32,883 nt of DNA, taken from the NCBI GenBank assembly GCA_050010455.1, contig JBEKLA010000018.1, forward strand, positions 1-32,883, given 5' to 3'. The notes under the pieces are model-generated. The model saw only the letters and a list, made by a program, of their open reading frames with translations, was not told where the DNA came from and made no database searches. Shown one piece after another: positions 1-7,826 of the stretch (positions are counted from its first letter, which is position 1; each line of letters begins with the position of its first letter). A program made the position numbers and the translations under genes. Origin of the DNA: DATJOQ01 sp050010455 (lineage in GTDB: Bacteria; Desulfobacterota; Binatia; Binatales; Binataceae).

Positions 1-92
1 AGCGGAGTCGAGGGATCTACGCGGAGCGATTATCTCTGGAAACCCTTGGCAGACAGGCAGAAAACCGCTTCGCGTAGATTTCTCGCTGCGCT
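1..92. repeat. Inverted-repeat element cut by the window edge
   Basis: Bases 1-23 and 71-92 are imperfect reverse complements. The inner 9 bp (ATCTACGCG at 15-23 and CGCGTAGAT at 71-79) match exactly, and the outer 13-14 bp match with a few mismatches and one gap. The arms enclose about 47 bp with no open reading frame of note. Such short palindromic units between genes resemble dispersed non-coding repeats or MITE-like elements. Only one copy lies in the window and its left end may be missing, so mobility is an inference. Confidence 0.5.
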
Positions 93-263
93 CGAAATGA
101 CAGATCTAGCGGTGGTGTGGAAACCAGGGGGAGATCGCTAGTTGTCCTTCTTCAAAAGATTCACAAACTCTCAGAATGAGAGAGGGGGCCAAAGGACGAT
201 GGCCGACGGAGAATTTGATTTAGCGAGCTTGAGACTCGCCACGCTGGCAGGTATTGGGCGGTA

Positions 264-281
264 GGCCGTTTGAAAACGGCC
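264..281 (-). terminator. Hairpin just after trmI
   Basis: GGCCGTTT at 264-271 and AAACGGCC at 274-281 form a perfect stem with a very tight loop. It starts 2 bases past the trmI stop codon on the minus strand. No T-run follows, so it may act as a weak or factor-assisted terminator or as a 3' end stabiliser. Confidence 0.5.
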
Positions 282-283
282 CG

Positions 284-1114
284 CTAGTCCTCGGCGTCGG
301 GAAGGTATGCCGGCTCGGGTTTTTCGGTTGGGGGCGTCGCTTCCGCCAAGCGGCGGCCGACGATGATGAAGCCAGAGTGCGCGATCATCCGATGCACCGG
401 GCGCACGCTCAGCTCTTTCACGTGCCATGGGCGCAGCAGCGTCTCGAAGCATTCGACCTCGGCGAAATATGCGCTTGCGCGCAGCGCGTCGACGGTGTCC
501 TTGAGCTGAAGCGCGGTCGGTACGTAGCAGACGATAACGCCGCCGGGGCGAAGCGCGCGAGCCGCCTGCTCGACGGCGCGGCCGGGTTCGGGAAGATCGA
601 GGAACATGCGATCGGCGCCGATTTCGTCGAAGCCCTGATAGAGATCGCGAAGCTTGACGGTCCAGTTGGGGGCGTCGCCGAAAAACGCCGCGACGTTGTC
701 GCGGGCGGCGGCGGCGAAGTCTTCGCGCACCTCGTAGGAAATGACTTGTCCGTTCGGACCGACGGCGCGCAGCAGCGCGATCGTGAGCGCGCCGGCGCCG
801 GTGCCGCCTTCGATCACTGTCGCGCCGGGAAAGACGTCGCCCCAAATCAGCAGCGGTCCGGTGTCCTTCGGATAGATGACCTGGGCGCGGCGCGGCAGAT
901 GAGGAATCAGGTCGGCGTAAGTGGGACGCAACATCAAGAAGATCTCGCCCGAGCTGAAGCGCACGCGCGAGCCTTCGTCGAGGCCGATCAGATCGTCGGC
1001 GAGGACATCGCCGCGGATAGTGAGCTTGCGGCCGCGCTGCAAGCGCTTGAGATAGCGTCGTCCCTTGCGATCGATGAACAGGACGGCGTCGTTGGCTTTG
1101 AGTTTAGCTTCCAA
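284..1114 (-). CDS. trmI: tRNA (adenine-N1)-methyltransferase, TrmI family
   Basis: This 276-residue protein should methylate N1 of an adenine in the T-loop of tRNA (position 58 in characterised bacterial and archaeal TrmI enzymes), using S-adenosylmethionine. The N-terminal ~80 residues match the small beta domain of the family (FIDRKGRRYLKRL near residue 13). The Rossmann-type methyltransferase fold follows, with the SAM-binding glycine motif IEGGTGAGALTIAL at about 101-114 and the family motif LDLPEP near 172-177, whose aspartate contacts the target adenine in studied members. The start is a TTG, the furthest upstream start before an in-frame stop, and it leaves the expected N-terminus intact. 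It is the first minus-strand gene, read divergently from the zinc-ribbon genes. Length is typical and the call is firm; substrate specificity is from family knowledge. Confidence 0.93.
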   Translation of the reverse strand: MEAKLKANDAVLFIDRKGRRYLKRLQRGRKLTIRGDVLADDLIGLDEGSRVRFSSGEIFLMLRPTYADLIPHLPRRAQVIYPKDTGPLLIWGDVFPGATVIEGGTGAGALTIALLRAVGPNGQVISYEVREDFAAAARDNVAAFFGDAPNWTVKLRDLYQGFDEIGADRMFLDLPEPGRAVEQAARALRPGGVIVCYVPTALQLKDTVDALRASAYFAEVECFETLLRPWHVKELSVRPVHRMIAHSGFIIVGRRLAEATPPTEKPEPAYLPDAED

Positions 1115-1215
1115 GTTCGATGCTTAAGAGGCTCTACACGATCGGGTATCGAGAAGCGAGTGCTGCGCTGTAATTGAAGTGGCTTTTTTCGGCTTGCGCC
1201 GCGTAATGGATGAAC

Positions 1216-1243
1216 TTGTATGAGGAGCGCGGTCATCTATAAT
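1216..1243 (+). promoter_or_regulatory. Candidate promoter for the zinc-ribbon pair
   Basis: A perfect -10 box TATAAT lies at 1238-1243. A poor -35 (TTGTAT, 1216-1221) sits 16 bp upstream. It lies in the gap between trmI and the plus-strand small genes and points toward the latter, about 65 bases before their start codon. Confidence 0.45.
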
Positions 1244-1308
1244 AGTGCAATCAAATATGGCGGCATCGCGGCTCTATACGCTGGGTGCCACGACAGAAGG
1301 CATCGCGA

Positions 1309-1479
1309 ATGGCAGAGAAAAAAGCAAAGACGGCTGAAAGCAGCGGGGACGCGGGACACAAGCATAATTGCCCGAACTGCGGCACCGAGAGCAAGGTGAT
1401 CTTTTACACGGGCTTCGGCAAGAAAGGGTTCTTCTGGGTCTGTGATAAGAATTGCGGGTACAGCGCCCGCACGCGCTAG
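1309..1479 (+). CDS. Small zinc-ribbon protein, function unknown
   Basis: A 56-residue basic protein. A charged N-terminal tail (MAEKKAKT...) is followed by a compact zinc ribbon with one pair CPNC near residues 22-25 and a second knuckle CDKNC near 45-49, ending in SARTR. I chose the ATG at 1309 over an in-frame GTG at 1285 because AGAAGG at 1295-1300 is a good ribosome binding site 8 bases before it. A second zinc-binding gene starts 17 bases after the stop, so the two are probably one transcript. Proteins of this size and fold often bind nucleic acid or ribosomes, but nothing here fixes a role. Confidence 0.75.
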   Translation: MAEKKAKTAESSGDAGHKHNCPNCGTESKVIFYTGFGKKGFFWVCDKNCGYSARTR

Positions 1480-1496
1480 AGGAGATTGGGATTCGT

Positions 1497-1838
1497 ATGG
1501 CCAGGGCTCGCAAGAACAAGGCCTCCAAGCGCGAGTTGTACGCGCATTTCAGCGACGCGCCGGAGGAGCCGGATGAGGATGCCGACCTGCCAAAGGACGA
1601 GATGGGTCGACGCAAGATCAAGCGGCAGTATCACGAGTTGCTCGGAATCCGGATTGAAAAGCTCAAGGGCCGCGTCCTGAACCGAGAACGCATCAACAAG
1701 ACGATCGAAGGCATCTACTACATCTGCGCCAGTTGCCTGAAAGTGTGCCATTCCCTCGACGACGGCTTTGTCGAGGACCCCGCCAACCAGAATAATCAGT
1801 GCGGCAAATGCGGTAAGTCCCGCAACGCGGCCGCTTAG
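1497..1838 (+). CDS. Hypothetical protein with C-terminal zinc ribbon
   Basis: A 113-residue charged protein. The N-terminus (MARARKNKASKREL) is very basic, an acidic stretch rich in E and D follows near residues 20-35, and a basic helix-prone segment covers about 37-70. The C-terminus carries CASC near residue 81 and CGKCGK near 105, spaced like a four-cysteine zinc ribbon. The ATG at 1497 is preferred: an AGAGGAG purine run overlaps the stop of the upstream gene at 1478-1484, and an upstream in-frame start would overlap that gene. The basic/acidic/zinc layout suggests binding to RNA, DNA or a large complex. I do not recognise the family. The gene converges on the citrate synthase-like gene, with 7 bases between their ends. 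Confidence 0.75.
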   Translation: MARARKNKASKRELYAHFSDAPEEPDEDADLPKDEMGRRKIKRQYHELLGIRIEKLKGRVLNRERINKTIEGIYYICASCLKVCHSLDDGFVEDPANQNNQCGKCGKSRNAAA

Positions 1839-1845
1839 GCGGCGG

Positions 1846-2967
1846 CTAGACGCGCTCGTCGATCGGGACGAACGCGCGCGGCAGCCAGCCGATATATTCT
1901 TCGACCGGACGCAGCAGCCGATTGTCGGCGCGCTGCTCGATTACGTGCGCGATCCATCCCGGCGCGCGCGAACAGGTTAAGACCGTCGCGAAATCGTCGT
2001 GCGGGAATCCCAGCGCGTGATAGGCGGGCGCGCGGTAGAAATCGACGTTCGGGCTGAGTCCACAGCGCCGATTGACGATATCCTCGATATGGCTCGTGAG
2101 CTCGAACCATCCGCGGTCCCCGGCATCGCCGTCGAGCCGCTCGCAGATGCGCTTGAATTGGATCGCACGCGGATCGGCACCTCGATAAACGCGATCGCCG
2201 AAGCCGGGAATCTTCCTCCTGGTCTTCAGCATCTCGCCAAGCGCTTCGTTGGCGCGCGACTTGTCGCTGACCGCGAGAATCATTCCCATCACGTCCGTCG
2301 CGGCGCCGCCGTCGGGCGGTCCCTTGAGCGTGGCTATCGCGGAGGTCACGGCGGAATGCAGGTCAGAACCTGCGCCCGCGACGACCCGCGCCGCGAAGGC
2401 CGAGGCGTCGAGCCCGTGGTCGGCCATCAGCGTCATCGCTGCGTTCATCGCCTTAGCTCGCGCCGCGTCCGGCCGATCGCCTGTCACCATGAAAAGAAAA
2501 TTCTCGGCGTGGCCGAATTCGGGATTGGGCGCGATCGGCTCGAGGCCGCGGCGAATCCGCGAGTAAAACGCTGCGAGCGTCGGCATCGTGGCGGTTATGC
2601 GCGCGGCTTTCCTGAGTTCGGCGTCCTCGCCGTTGTCGCCGGCGTCAGGATCGCTCGAAGCTAACATCGATACCGCCGTGCGCATCGCGTCCATCGGATG
2701 GCCGCTGGAGAGCGCGGAACGGATCACTTCCAAAAGCGGTTGCGGCGGATTGCGATTGGCCTTGAGTTGATCGGAGAAATTGGCGAGTGCTTTGCGCGTT
2801 GGCAAGTCGCCGAACCAGAGCAGGTAGATTACCTCTTCGAAGCAGGTATTTTCGGCCAGGTCGTCGATTGAATAGCCGCGATAGGCGAGTTTGCCCTGAG
2901 CGCCCTTAATCAGGGAGATTGAGGTTCGGGTGGCGGGCGGCCCTTCGATTCCGTTCGCAACGAACAT
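1846..2967 (-). CDS. Citrate synthase-family protein with altered active site
   Basis: A 373-residue member of the short citrate synthase family, which condenses acetyl-CoA (or propionyl-CoA) with oxaloacetate. Most family landmarks are present: GHPMDAMRTAVS near residue 89, MADHGLDASAF with H184, DPRA at about 265-268, VDFY with D309 (the catalytic aspartate position), SRAPGWIAHVIEQ near 333, and RPVEEYIG near 353. However, the motif that normally reads GPLHGG is GPPDGG, with D219 (codon 2311-2313), and the motif GFGHRV is GFGDRV, with D258 (codon 2194-2196). These are the two catalytic histidines of characterised enzymes (pig His274 and His320). The frame is intact and both codons are clear in the DNA. 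It may have lost classical activity, have a changed reaction, or be a partner of an active paralogue. ATG start with AGGA upstream. Confidence 0.88.
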   Translation of the reverse strand: MFVANGIEGPPATRTSISLIKGAQGKLAYRGYSIDDLAENTCFEEVIYLLWFGDLPTRKALANFSDQLKANRNPPQPLLEVIRSALSSGHPMDAMRTAVSMLASSDPDAGDNGEDAELRKAARITATMPTLAAFYSRIRRGLEPIAPNPEFGHAENFLFMVTGDRPDAARAKAMNAAMTLMADHGLDASAFAARVVAGAGSDLHSAVTSAIATLKGPPDGGAATDVMGMILAVSDKSRANEALGEMLKTRRKIPGFGDRVYRGADPRAIQFKRICERLDGDAGDRGWFELTSHIEDIVNRRCGLSPNVDFYRAPAYHALGFPHDDFATVLTCSRAPGWIAHVIEQRADNRLLRPVEEYIGWLPRAFVPIDERV

Positions 2968-3267
2968 TTGTTCCTAAGCCACTTTATCGAGGCGCAAGCG
3001 CGCGCCCGCAATAGCAATCAATAACACACCCGGCTAAAGTGCGCTCCTGTGACCAGGTGCGCCGGCAATCGCGATCGGGCGCAAGAATCCAACGTCTGCC
3101 GTCTTTCCTTTGGCCTGCCAAATCGGTAATTCTCATGCTGGCCATGCGGTTCAAGAATGTCCGTGCGAGCGGCGGCGTCACAGCATCTGAGAACGCTCCG
3201 AGTTCGGACCGGCCCACTCCAGCGAGGGGGCGAATAAGCTGCTGATGGCGAGGAGTGGAACAGCGCG
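2968..3267. other. 300-base gap between divergent genes
   Basis: This space separates the starts of the citrate synthase-like gene (minus) and secF (plus). I see no convincing gene. Short open frames here lack ribosome binding sites and protein-like composition. A GAGGAG purine run at 3249-3254 lies 13 bases before the secF ATG. No rRNA, tRNA or recognised riboswitch fold was found. The length would allow a structured leader for secF, but I cannot identify one. Confidence 0.5.
2983..3011 (-). promoter_or_regulatory. Possible promoter for the citrate synthase-like gene
   Basis: On the minus strand, TTGCGG (3006-3011) and GATAAA (2983-2988) are separated by 17 bp and lie just upstream of the ATG at 2967. 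Seven of twelve positions agree with the sigma70 consensus. Suggestive only. Confidence 0.3.
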
Positions 3268-4197
3268 ATGTCGTTACAACTAATTCCGCCCGACGTCAAC
3301 ATTGACTTTGTCGGCAAGCGGAATTTTTTCATCATGCTCTCAACCGCGATCAACCTTGCGGCGATTTTTTTGTTGATCTTCGTCGGCCTCAATTACGGCG
3401 TCGATTTCGTCGGCGGCAGCGTGGTCCAGGTGCGCTTCGATCGCGCGACCAGTGCCGACAATATTCGCGGGGCCTTGGCCCCCCTGAACTTGGGCGAAAT
3501 TACCGTTCAGGACTTCGGCAAGTCAGGGCAAGAGTATCTGATACGTTTTGAGAAGGTTGCCAATATCGCGGGGTTGGGCTCCAAGCTTGAGGGGGCGCTC
3601 GACAATCGCTTCGGCGCGAAGGCGGCGCAGGTGGTGCGCGTCGAGAGCGTTGGTGCCAAGGTGGGCAAGGATCTTCGCCGCAACGCTATCGGCGCGGTGG
3701 TGGTAGCAACGCTCTTCATGGGCGCGTTCATCGCGCTGCGCTTTCGCAAGGTTAGCTGGAGCTTTGGCGCCGGCGCGGTAATCGCGTTGATTCACGACAT
3801 CCTGGTGGTGACCGGGGCGCTGGTGCTGTCGCAGCTGCAGTTCGATCTGACCACCCTGGCCGCACTGCTCACCGTAATCGGCTACTCGGTCCACGATACG
3901 ATCATCGTCTCCGATCGAATCCGCGAGGACGCGCTCAAACGCCGGCGCGAGGGCCTGGCTTCGATCATGAATCGCGCGATCAACGAGACCCTGTCACGGA
4001 CCATCCTCACCTCGGGAGTGGCGATCGTGGTGCTGATCGCGCTGCTGGCGCTGGGCGGACCAATATTGCGGCCTTCGGCGTTTACGCTGCTGGTGGGATT
4101 CATCACCGGAACCTATTCCTCGATCTACATCGCCAGCCCGGTCGTACTTTTCTGGGAGCGGCGGGTGAAGGTTGGTGCGCTATCGCGCGCGGCCTGA
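3268..4197 (+). CDS. secF: Protein translocase subunit SecF
   Basis: A 309-residue inner-membrane protein. SecF with SecD uses the proton gradient to help pull secreted proteins through SecYEG on the outer side of the membrane. The sequence shows a first membrane helix near residues 22-42, then the family signature YGVDFVGGSVVQVRF, a periplasmic domain to about 130, and five further helices. The conserved segment YSVHDTIIVSDRIRE near 207-221 lies in the fourth helix region and is diagnostic. SecF is about 300 residues in most bacteria, so it is full length. SecD normally precedes it, but here the upstream neighbour is a divergent metabolic gene, so SecD must lie elsewhere. A small unknown gene overlaps or follows its 3' end. 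Confidence 0.95.
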   Translation: MSLQLIPPDVNIDFVGKRNFFIMLSTAINLAAIFLLIFVGLNYGVDFVGGSVVQVRFDRATSADNIRGALAPLNLGEITVQDFGKSGQEYLIRFEKVANIAGLGSKLEGALDNRFGAKAAQVVRVESVGAKVGKDLRRNAIGAVVVATLFMGAFIALRFRKVSWSFGAGAVIALIHDILVVTGALVLSQLQFDLTTLAALLTVIGYSVHDTIIVSDRIREDALKRRREGLASIMNRAINETLSRTILTSGVAIVVLIALLALGGPILRPSAFTLLVGFITGTYSSIYIASPVVLFWERRVKVGALSRAA

Positions 4198-4561
4198 CGA
4201 ACTAAACCCAAGTACGTCGTTCGGCTCATCGGGGCGTCTGTTGGCAATCACGATTCGAACCGGACGTGGAGTCTATCTGCTCGATTTGGCCGGCGGCATT
4301 GAAGCGACCGCAGACGCTATTATCGTGCCGCTCAAGCTCGAGCATCAGGGCGGTCTCGAACGGGTAGTCTTGCGATGCCGGATCGCGCGAGCCCTGCTGG
4401 ACAGACCGTCGGATGAGCATTCCGCGGCGGCGCTGGAGTGGCTTGCGCCGCGGATCGAGCGAGAGTTCGAGCAGGTTCGCGAACAGGCACTCAAATCCAT
4501 TCGTAACGACAAACGACTATTCGAGCTCAGTTTCGACCAGAGCGCTGCTGGTCCTTTCTGA
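4172..4561 (+). CDS. Hypothetical protein downstream of secF
   Basis: An open frame of up to 129 residues that I do not recognise. The part from about residue 24 on looks protein-like: a beta-strand-rich start (LLAITIRTGRGVYLLDLAGG), an alternating segment, then an amphipathic charged helix (LAPRIEREFEQVREQALKSI). There is no signal peptide or membrane segment. The start is uncertain. A TTG at 4172 or GTG at 4175 would overlap the secF end, while a TTG at 4241 sits 6 bases after GGGG and would give 106 residues. It lies between secF and an MFS gene, all on one strand, so co-transcription is likely. It could be spurious, but no better frame covers this stretch. Confidence 0.5.
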   Translation: MVRYRARPDELNPSTSFGSSGRLLAITIRTGRGVYLLDLAGGIEATADAIIVPLKLEHQGGLERVVLRCRIARALLDRPSDEHSAAALEWLAPRIEREFEQVREQALKSIRNDKRLFELSFDQSAAGPF

Positions 4562-4571
4562 ACTGCCCGAC

Positions 4572-5825
4572 ATGACCGCGGCGATCTCTCCGGTTGGTTC
4601 CGCGCGCGGTGTTTTCAGTCGCCGTGACTTCCGTCTGTATTTTTGCGGGCTCTCGATCGGCACGCTGGCCAACGAAATGCTGGCCGTCGTAGTCGCCTGG
4701 CAGGTGTACGATATCGCGCGCTCCCCGCTCGCGCTGGGCTACGTCGGACTGGCGCAGTTCGTACCGATGGCGGCGTTCGCTATCACGGCGGGCGATCTAG
4801 CGGACCGTCTCGACCGGCGGATGATCCTGGCGGCGGCATACTCGGTTCAGGCGGTCGGCGCTGCGCTTTTTCTGCTGATCACGATCGTGGGCCCCGCCGC
4901 GATATGGCCCTTCTACGGGGTGCTCGCGCTTTTTGGAGCGGCGCGCGCCTTCAGTCTGCCGACGGGACAATCCTTGCTGCCTCTCATAGTGGTCGAAGAA
5001 CAATTCCCGCAGGCATTGGCCTGGACGACGACGGCTCGTCAGATCGGGGTCGTCGTTGGACCGGCGCTCGGTGGCGCCATCTATTTGCTCGGACCGGCGG
5101 CGGCCTATTGCGTGTGTATGGTTCTGCTGCTCGGCGTGGCCGCCGCGGCCGTGTCTATCCGTACGCGCAGTAAAGCGCGGCCCTTAGACAGCGATTCGAC
5201 TACGTTCGAGCGTCTCACTGCCGGCATCAGGTTCGTGCGCACCAAGAAGATCATCCTCGGCTCTATCTCGCTCGATCTGTTTGCGGTGCTGCTGGGCGGG
5301 GCGACGGCTTTGTTGCCGATCTATGCCCGCGACATCCTTTACGTCGGCCCGACCGGCCTGGGATTGCTGCGCAGCGCGCCGGCGCTGGGCGGGACGGTGG
5401 TCGGTATTCTTCTGGGGCGCGCGCCACTGCGTAGAAAAATCGGGGTTACGATGTTCGCCTGCGTGGCCCTGTTTGGCCTGGCCACCATCGTGTTCGGAAT
5501 TTCGCACAGCTTCGCGCTGTCGCTCGCGCTGCTGGCGATCCTGGGCGGAGCCGACATGGTCAGCATCAACGTGCGGCATATGATTGTTCAGCTTGCTACG
5601 CCGGATGTGATGCGCGGACGCGTAAGCGCGGTGAGCTCGCTATTTATTGGAGCGTCGAACCAACTGGGCGAATTCGAGTCCGGAATCACGGCGCAATGGT
5701 TCGGAACGGTGCCGTCAGTGGTAATCGGAGGGATTGGCACGATCGTCGTCGTCGGCCTTTGGACGTGGCTTTTTCCAGATCTTCGCGAGGTCGACACGAT
5801 GTCCGACGTGATTGCTAATCGATGA
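4572..5825 (+). CDS. MFS transporter, EntS-like (MFS_3 type)
   Basis: A 417-residue polytopic membrane protein with about twelve hydrophobic segments. The N-terminus FSRRDFRLYFCGLSIGTLAN followed by VVAWQVYDIARSPLALGYVG is typical of the MFS_3 group that includes the enterobactin exporter EntS. The loop between helices 2 and 3 has the MFS motif A form GDLADRLDRRMIL near residues 74-86. The C-terminal half keeps GRVSAVSSLFIGASNQLGEFESG, a hallmark of this group. I placed the start at the ATG at 4572 because the longer open frame upstream overlaps the small unknown gene in another frame and is low-complexity. Substrate is unknown; export of a small molecule or siderophore is the usual role. Confidence 0.85.
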   Translation: MTAAISPVGSARGVFSRRDFRLYFCGLSIGTLANEMLAVVVAWQVYDIARSPLALGYVGLAQFVPMAAFAITAGDLADRLDRRMILAAAYSVQAVGAALFLLITIVGPAAIWPFYGVLALFGAARAFSLPTGQSLLPLIVVEEQFPQALAWTTTARQIGVVVGPALGGAIYLLGPAAAYCVCMVLLLGVAAAAVSIRTRSKARPLDSDSTTFERLTAGIRFVRTKKIILGSISLDLFAVLLGGATALLPIYARDILYVGPTGLGLLRSAPALGGTVVGILLGRAPLRRKIGVTMFACVALFGLATIVFGISHSFALSLALLAILGGADMVSINVRHMIVQLATPDVMRGRVSAVSSLFIGASNQLGEFESGITAQWFGTVPSVVIGGIGTIVVVGLWTWLFPDLREVDTMSDVIANR

Positions 5826-6135
5826 TCAGCCTTTAGCGGTTTGGAAGCGGTCGATTAGGCATCAGAGGCTCTTTTTCTGGTGACGGTCGGCACTGAGGGC
5901 GCCTAATGAGCGGCACTGTCCACAAAAGCGGCGGCTTTAGCCGGGTTCGGGCACTGAAAATCCCAAATTAGGCTTGACAAAAAGGCCCAATAGCCTTAGG
6001 AACCTCATCAAGTGCACAATCAAAAACGTGGTGCTGAAACGTGGGCTGCTTAAGTTGACATCGGGCGGCGAGCGGCTATACTATACCTATCGAGTCCACT
6101 AATTTTGACGCGAGGATATTTGGGCGGGACAGGTA
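5826..6135. other. 310-base regulatory gap upstream of iscS
   Basis: No gene is seen. Besides the strong promoter listed separately, a second -35-like TTGACA lies at 5974-5979 with a weak -10 (TAGGAA, 5997-6002) 17 bp on. A small inverted repeat (AAGGC at 5982-5986, GCCTT at 5993-5997) fills its spacer and could be an operator. A T-rich stretch near 5871-5877 (CTTTTTC) may belong to a weak terminator for the MFS gene. I could not match the known IscR sites with confidence. Confidence 0.4.
6055..6082 (+). promoter_or_regulatory. Strong sigma70-type promoter of the isc operon
   Basis: TTGACA (6055-6060) and TATACT (6077-6082) are separated by 16 bp. The -35 is perfect and the -10 has five of six consensus bases. 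The box ends 53 bases before the iscS ATG, leaving a leader of about 45 bases. It is the best promoter in the window and probably drives iscS through the hypothetical gene at 11109-11660, since gaps between those genes are 71 bases or less. Confidence 0.75.
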
Positions 6136-7356
6136 ATGGTTAAGCTGCCGATTTACATGGACAACCACGCGACGACACCGCTCGATCGGCGGGTGTTGGA
6201 CGCGATGATGCCGTATTTCAGCGAGAAGTTTGGCAATGCCGCGAGCCGCAACCATTCGTTCGGATGGGCGGCCGAGGAAGGCGTGGATAAGGCGCGCAAT
6301 CAGATCGCGGCGCTGATCAACGCAAAATCGAAGGAAATAATCTTCACCAGCGGTGCGACCGAGTCTGACAATCTCGCGATCAAGGGTGTCGTTGAGTTTT
6401 ACAAGGACAAGGGCAATCACGTCATCACGTGCGTGACCGAGCATAAGGCGGTCCTCGACAGTTGCAAGGCGTTGGAACGGGCCGGCAAAGCGACTGTCAC
6501 CTATTTGCGGGTCGACAAATACGGCATGGTCGATCCGGACGAAATCCGCCGGGCGATCACCGACAAGACTGTGCTGATCTCGGTGATGTTCGCGAACAAC
6601 GAGATCGGAACGATCCATCCGATCGCTGCGATTGGCAAGATCGCGAAGGAAGCCGGCGTTCTATTCCATAGTGACGCGACCCAGGGTGTCGGCAAGGTGC
6701 CGGTCGACGTGGAAGCGTGCGGTATCGACTTGCTCTCGCTGTCGGCTCACAAGATTTATGGTCCCAAAGGGATTGGGGCCCTGTATGTTCGCTCCAAGGC
6801 GCCGCGAGTGAGGCTAACGCCGATGATCGATGGCGGCGGCCATGAGCGCGGCATGCGCTCGGGGACCCTGAACGTGCCTGGAATTGTCGGGCTCGGCGCG
6901 GCATGCGAGATCTCGGGCCATGAGATGGCGAGCGAATCGGCTCGGCTAATCGACCTGCGCAACAAGCTGCAGGCCGGATTGTTCGAGCGCCTCGATGAGA
7001 TTTATGTCAACGGCCATCCCACCGAGCGGCTGCCGGGTAACCTCAACGTCAGCTTTGCGTACGTTGAAGGTGAGTCGCTGCTGATGGGAATCAACGACGT
7101 AGCCGTGAGCTCGGGCTCTGCGTGCACGTCGGCGACGCTCGAGCCGTCGTACGTGATTCGCGCGCTGGGAACCGAGGAGGAACTGGCGCACAGCTCGATC
7201 CGGTTCGGGCTGGGACGATTCAATACCGAAGAAGAAGTTGACTTTGTGGCGGATAGGGTGGTTAGAGAGGTGAAGCGGCTGCGCGATATGTCGCCGCTTT
7301 ACGAGATGGCAAAGGAAGGGATCGACCTCAAGTCAGTGGAATGGCGTCGCGACTGA
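6136..7356 (+). CDS. iscS: Cysteine desulfurase IscS
   Basis: A 406-residue PLP enzyme of the cytoplasm that turns cysteine into alanine and holds the sulfur as a persulfide, then passes it to IscU for Fe-S cluster assembly. The N-terminus MDNHATTPLDRRVLDAM is characteristic. K206 in SLSAHKIYGPKG is the PLP-binding lysine. C330 in SSGSACTSATLEPS is the catalytic cysteine on the mobile loop (C328 in E. coli). The C-terminal tail PLYEMAKEGIDLKSVEW is that of true IscS, which binds IscU, rather than NifS or SufS. Length agrees with E. coli (404). It is the first gene of the operon, 27 bases ahead of iscU. There is no iscR upstream. Confidence 0.97.
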   Translation: MVKLPIYMDNHATTPLDRRVLDAMMPYFSEKFGNAASRNHSFGWAAEEGVDKARNQIAALINAKSKEIIFTSGATESDNLAIKGVVEFYKDKGNHVITCVTEHKAVLDSCKALERAGKATVTYLRVDKYGMVDPDEIRRAITDKTVLISVMFANNEIGTIHPIAAIGKIAKEAGVLFHSDATQGVGKVPVDVEACGIDLLSLSAHKIYGPKGIGALYVRSKAPRVRLTPMIDGGGHERGMRSGTLNVPGIVGLGAACEISGHEMASESARLIDLRNKLQAGLFERLDEIYVNGHPTERLPGNLNVSFAYVEGESLLMGINDVAVSSGSACTSATLEPSYVIRALGTEEELAHSSIRFGLGRFNTEEEVDFVADRVVREVKRLRDMSPLYEMAKEGIDLKSVEWRRD

Positions 7357-7383
7357 GGCGTTCTTCGATCGTCGGAGAGAGAG

Positions 7384-7803
7384 ATGGCGTATTCGAATAA
7401 AGTTATCGACCATTATTCAAACCCTCGCAACGTGGGCAGCTTCGCGAAGGACGAACCCAACGTGGGCACCGGGATCGTGGGCGCGCCCGAGTGCGGCGAC
7501 GTGATGAAGCTGCAGCTCAAGATCAGCGACGAGGGCGTTATCGAAGACGCCCGCTTCAAGACCTTCGGATGCGGCAGCGCGATCGCGAGTTCGAGCTACG
7601 TCACGGAGCTGGTCAAGGGCAAACGCCTGGAAGAGGCGATGGCGATCAAGAACACCAGTATCGTGAAGGAACTCAACCTGCCGCCGGTGAAGATTCACTG
7701 CTCGGTATTGGCCGAAGACGCTATCAAGGCAGCGATCGGCGACTGGCAGAAGCGCAAATCAGCCGCGACCGATGAATCGAAAAAGACCGCGGCCAAGAGC
7801 TAA
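7384..7803 (+). CDS. iscU: Fe-S cluster scaffold IscU
   Basis: A 139-residue scaffold on which [2Fe-2S] and [4Fe-4S] clusters are built from IscS sulfur. All ligands are present at the same numbers as in E. coli: C37 (with D39) in GAPECGDVMKL, C63 in FGCGSAIASSS, and H105-C106. LPPVK at 99-103 is the motif recognised by the chaperone HscA, which fits the hscBA genes just downstream. The last ~15 residues (QKRKSAATDESKKTAAKS) are a lysine- and alanine-rich tail longer than in E. coli IscU. AGAGAGAG directly precedes the ATG. It sits 23 bases before iscA. Confidence 0.97.
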   Translation: MAYSNKVIDHYSNPRNVGSFAKDEPNVGTGIVGAPECGDVMKLQLKISDEGVIEDARFKTFGCGSAIASSSYVTELVKGKRLEEAMAIKNTSIVKELNLPPVKIHCSVLAEDAIKAAIGDWQKRKSAATDESKKTAAKS

Positions 7804-7826
7804 GGCAAGGCCGAATCGCGTAATTT

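Noticed and set aside
254..1177. A 307-codon plus-strand frame overlapping trmI
   Set aside because: It is antisense to trmI, whose SAM-binding and LDLPEP motifs are clear. Its low-complexity Ala/Arg/Asp content marks it as a shadow frame.
2968..3267. Possible riboswitch or small RNA in the gap before secF
   Set aside because: I tried to match SRP RNA, 6S RNA and common riboswitch cores and found no convincing consensus.
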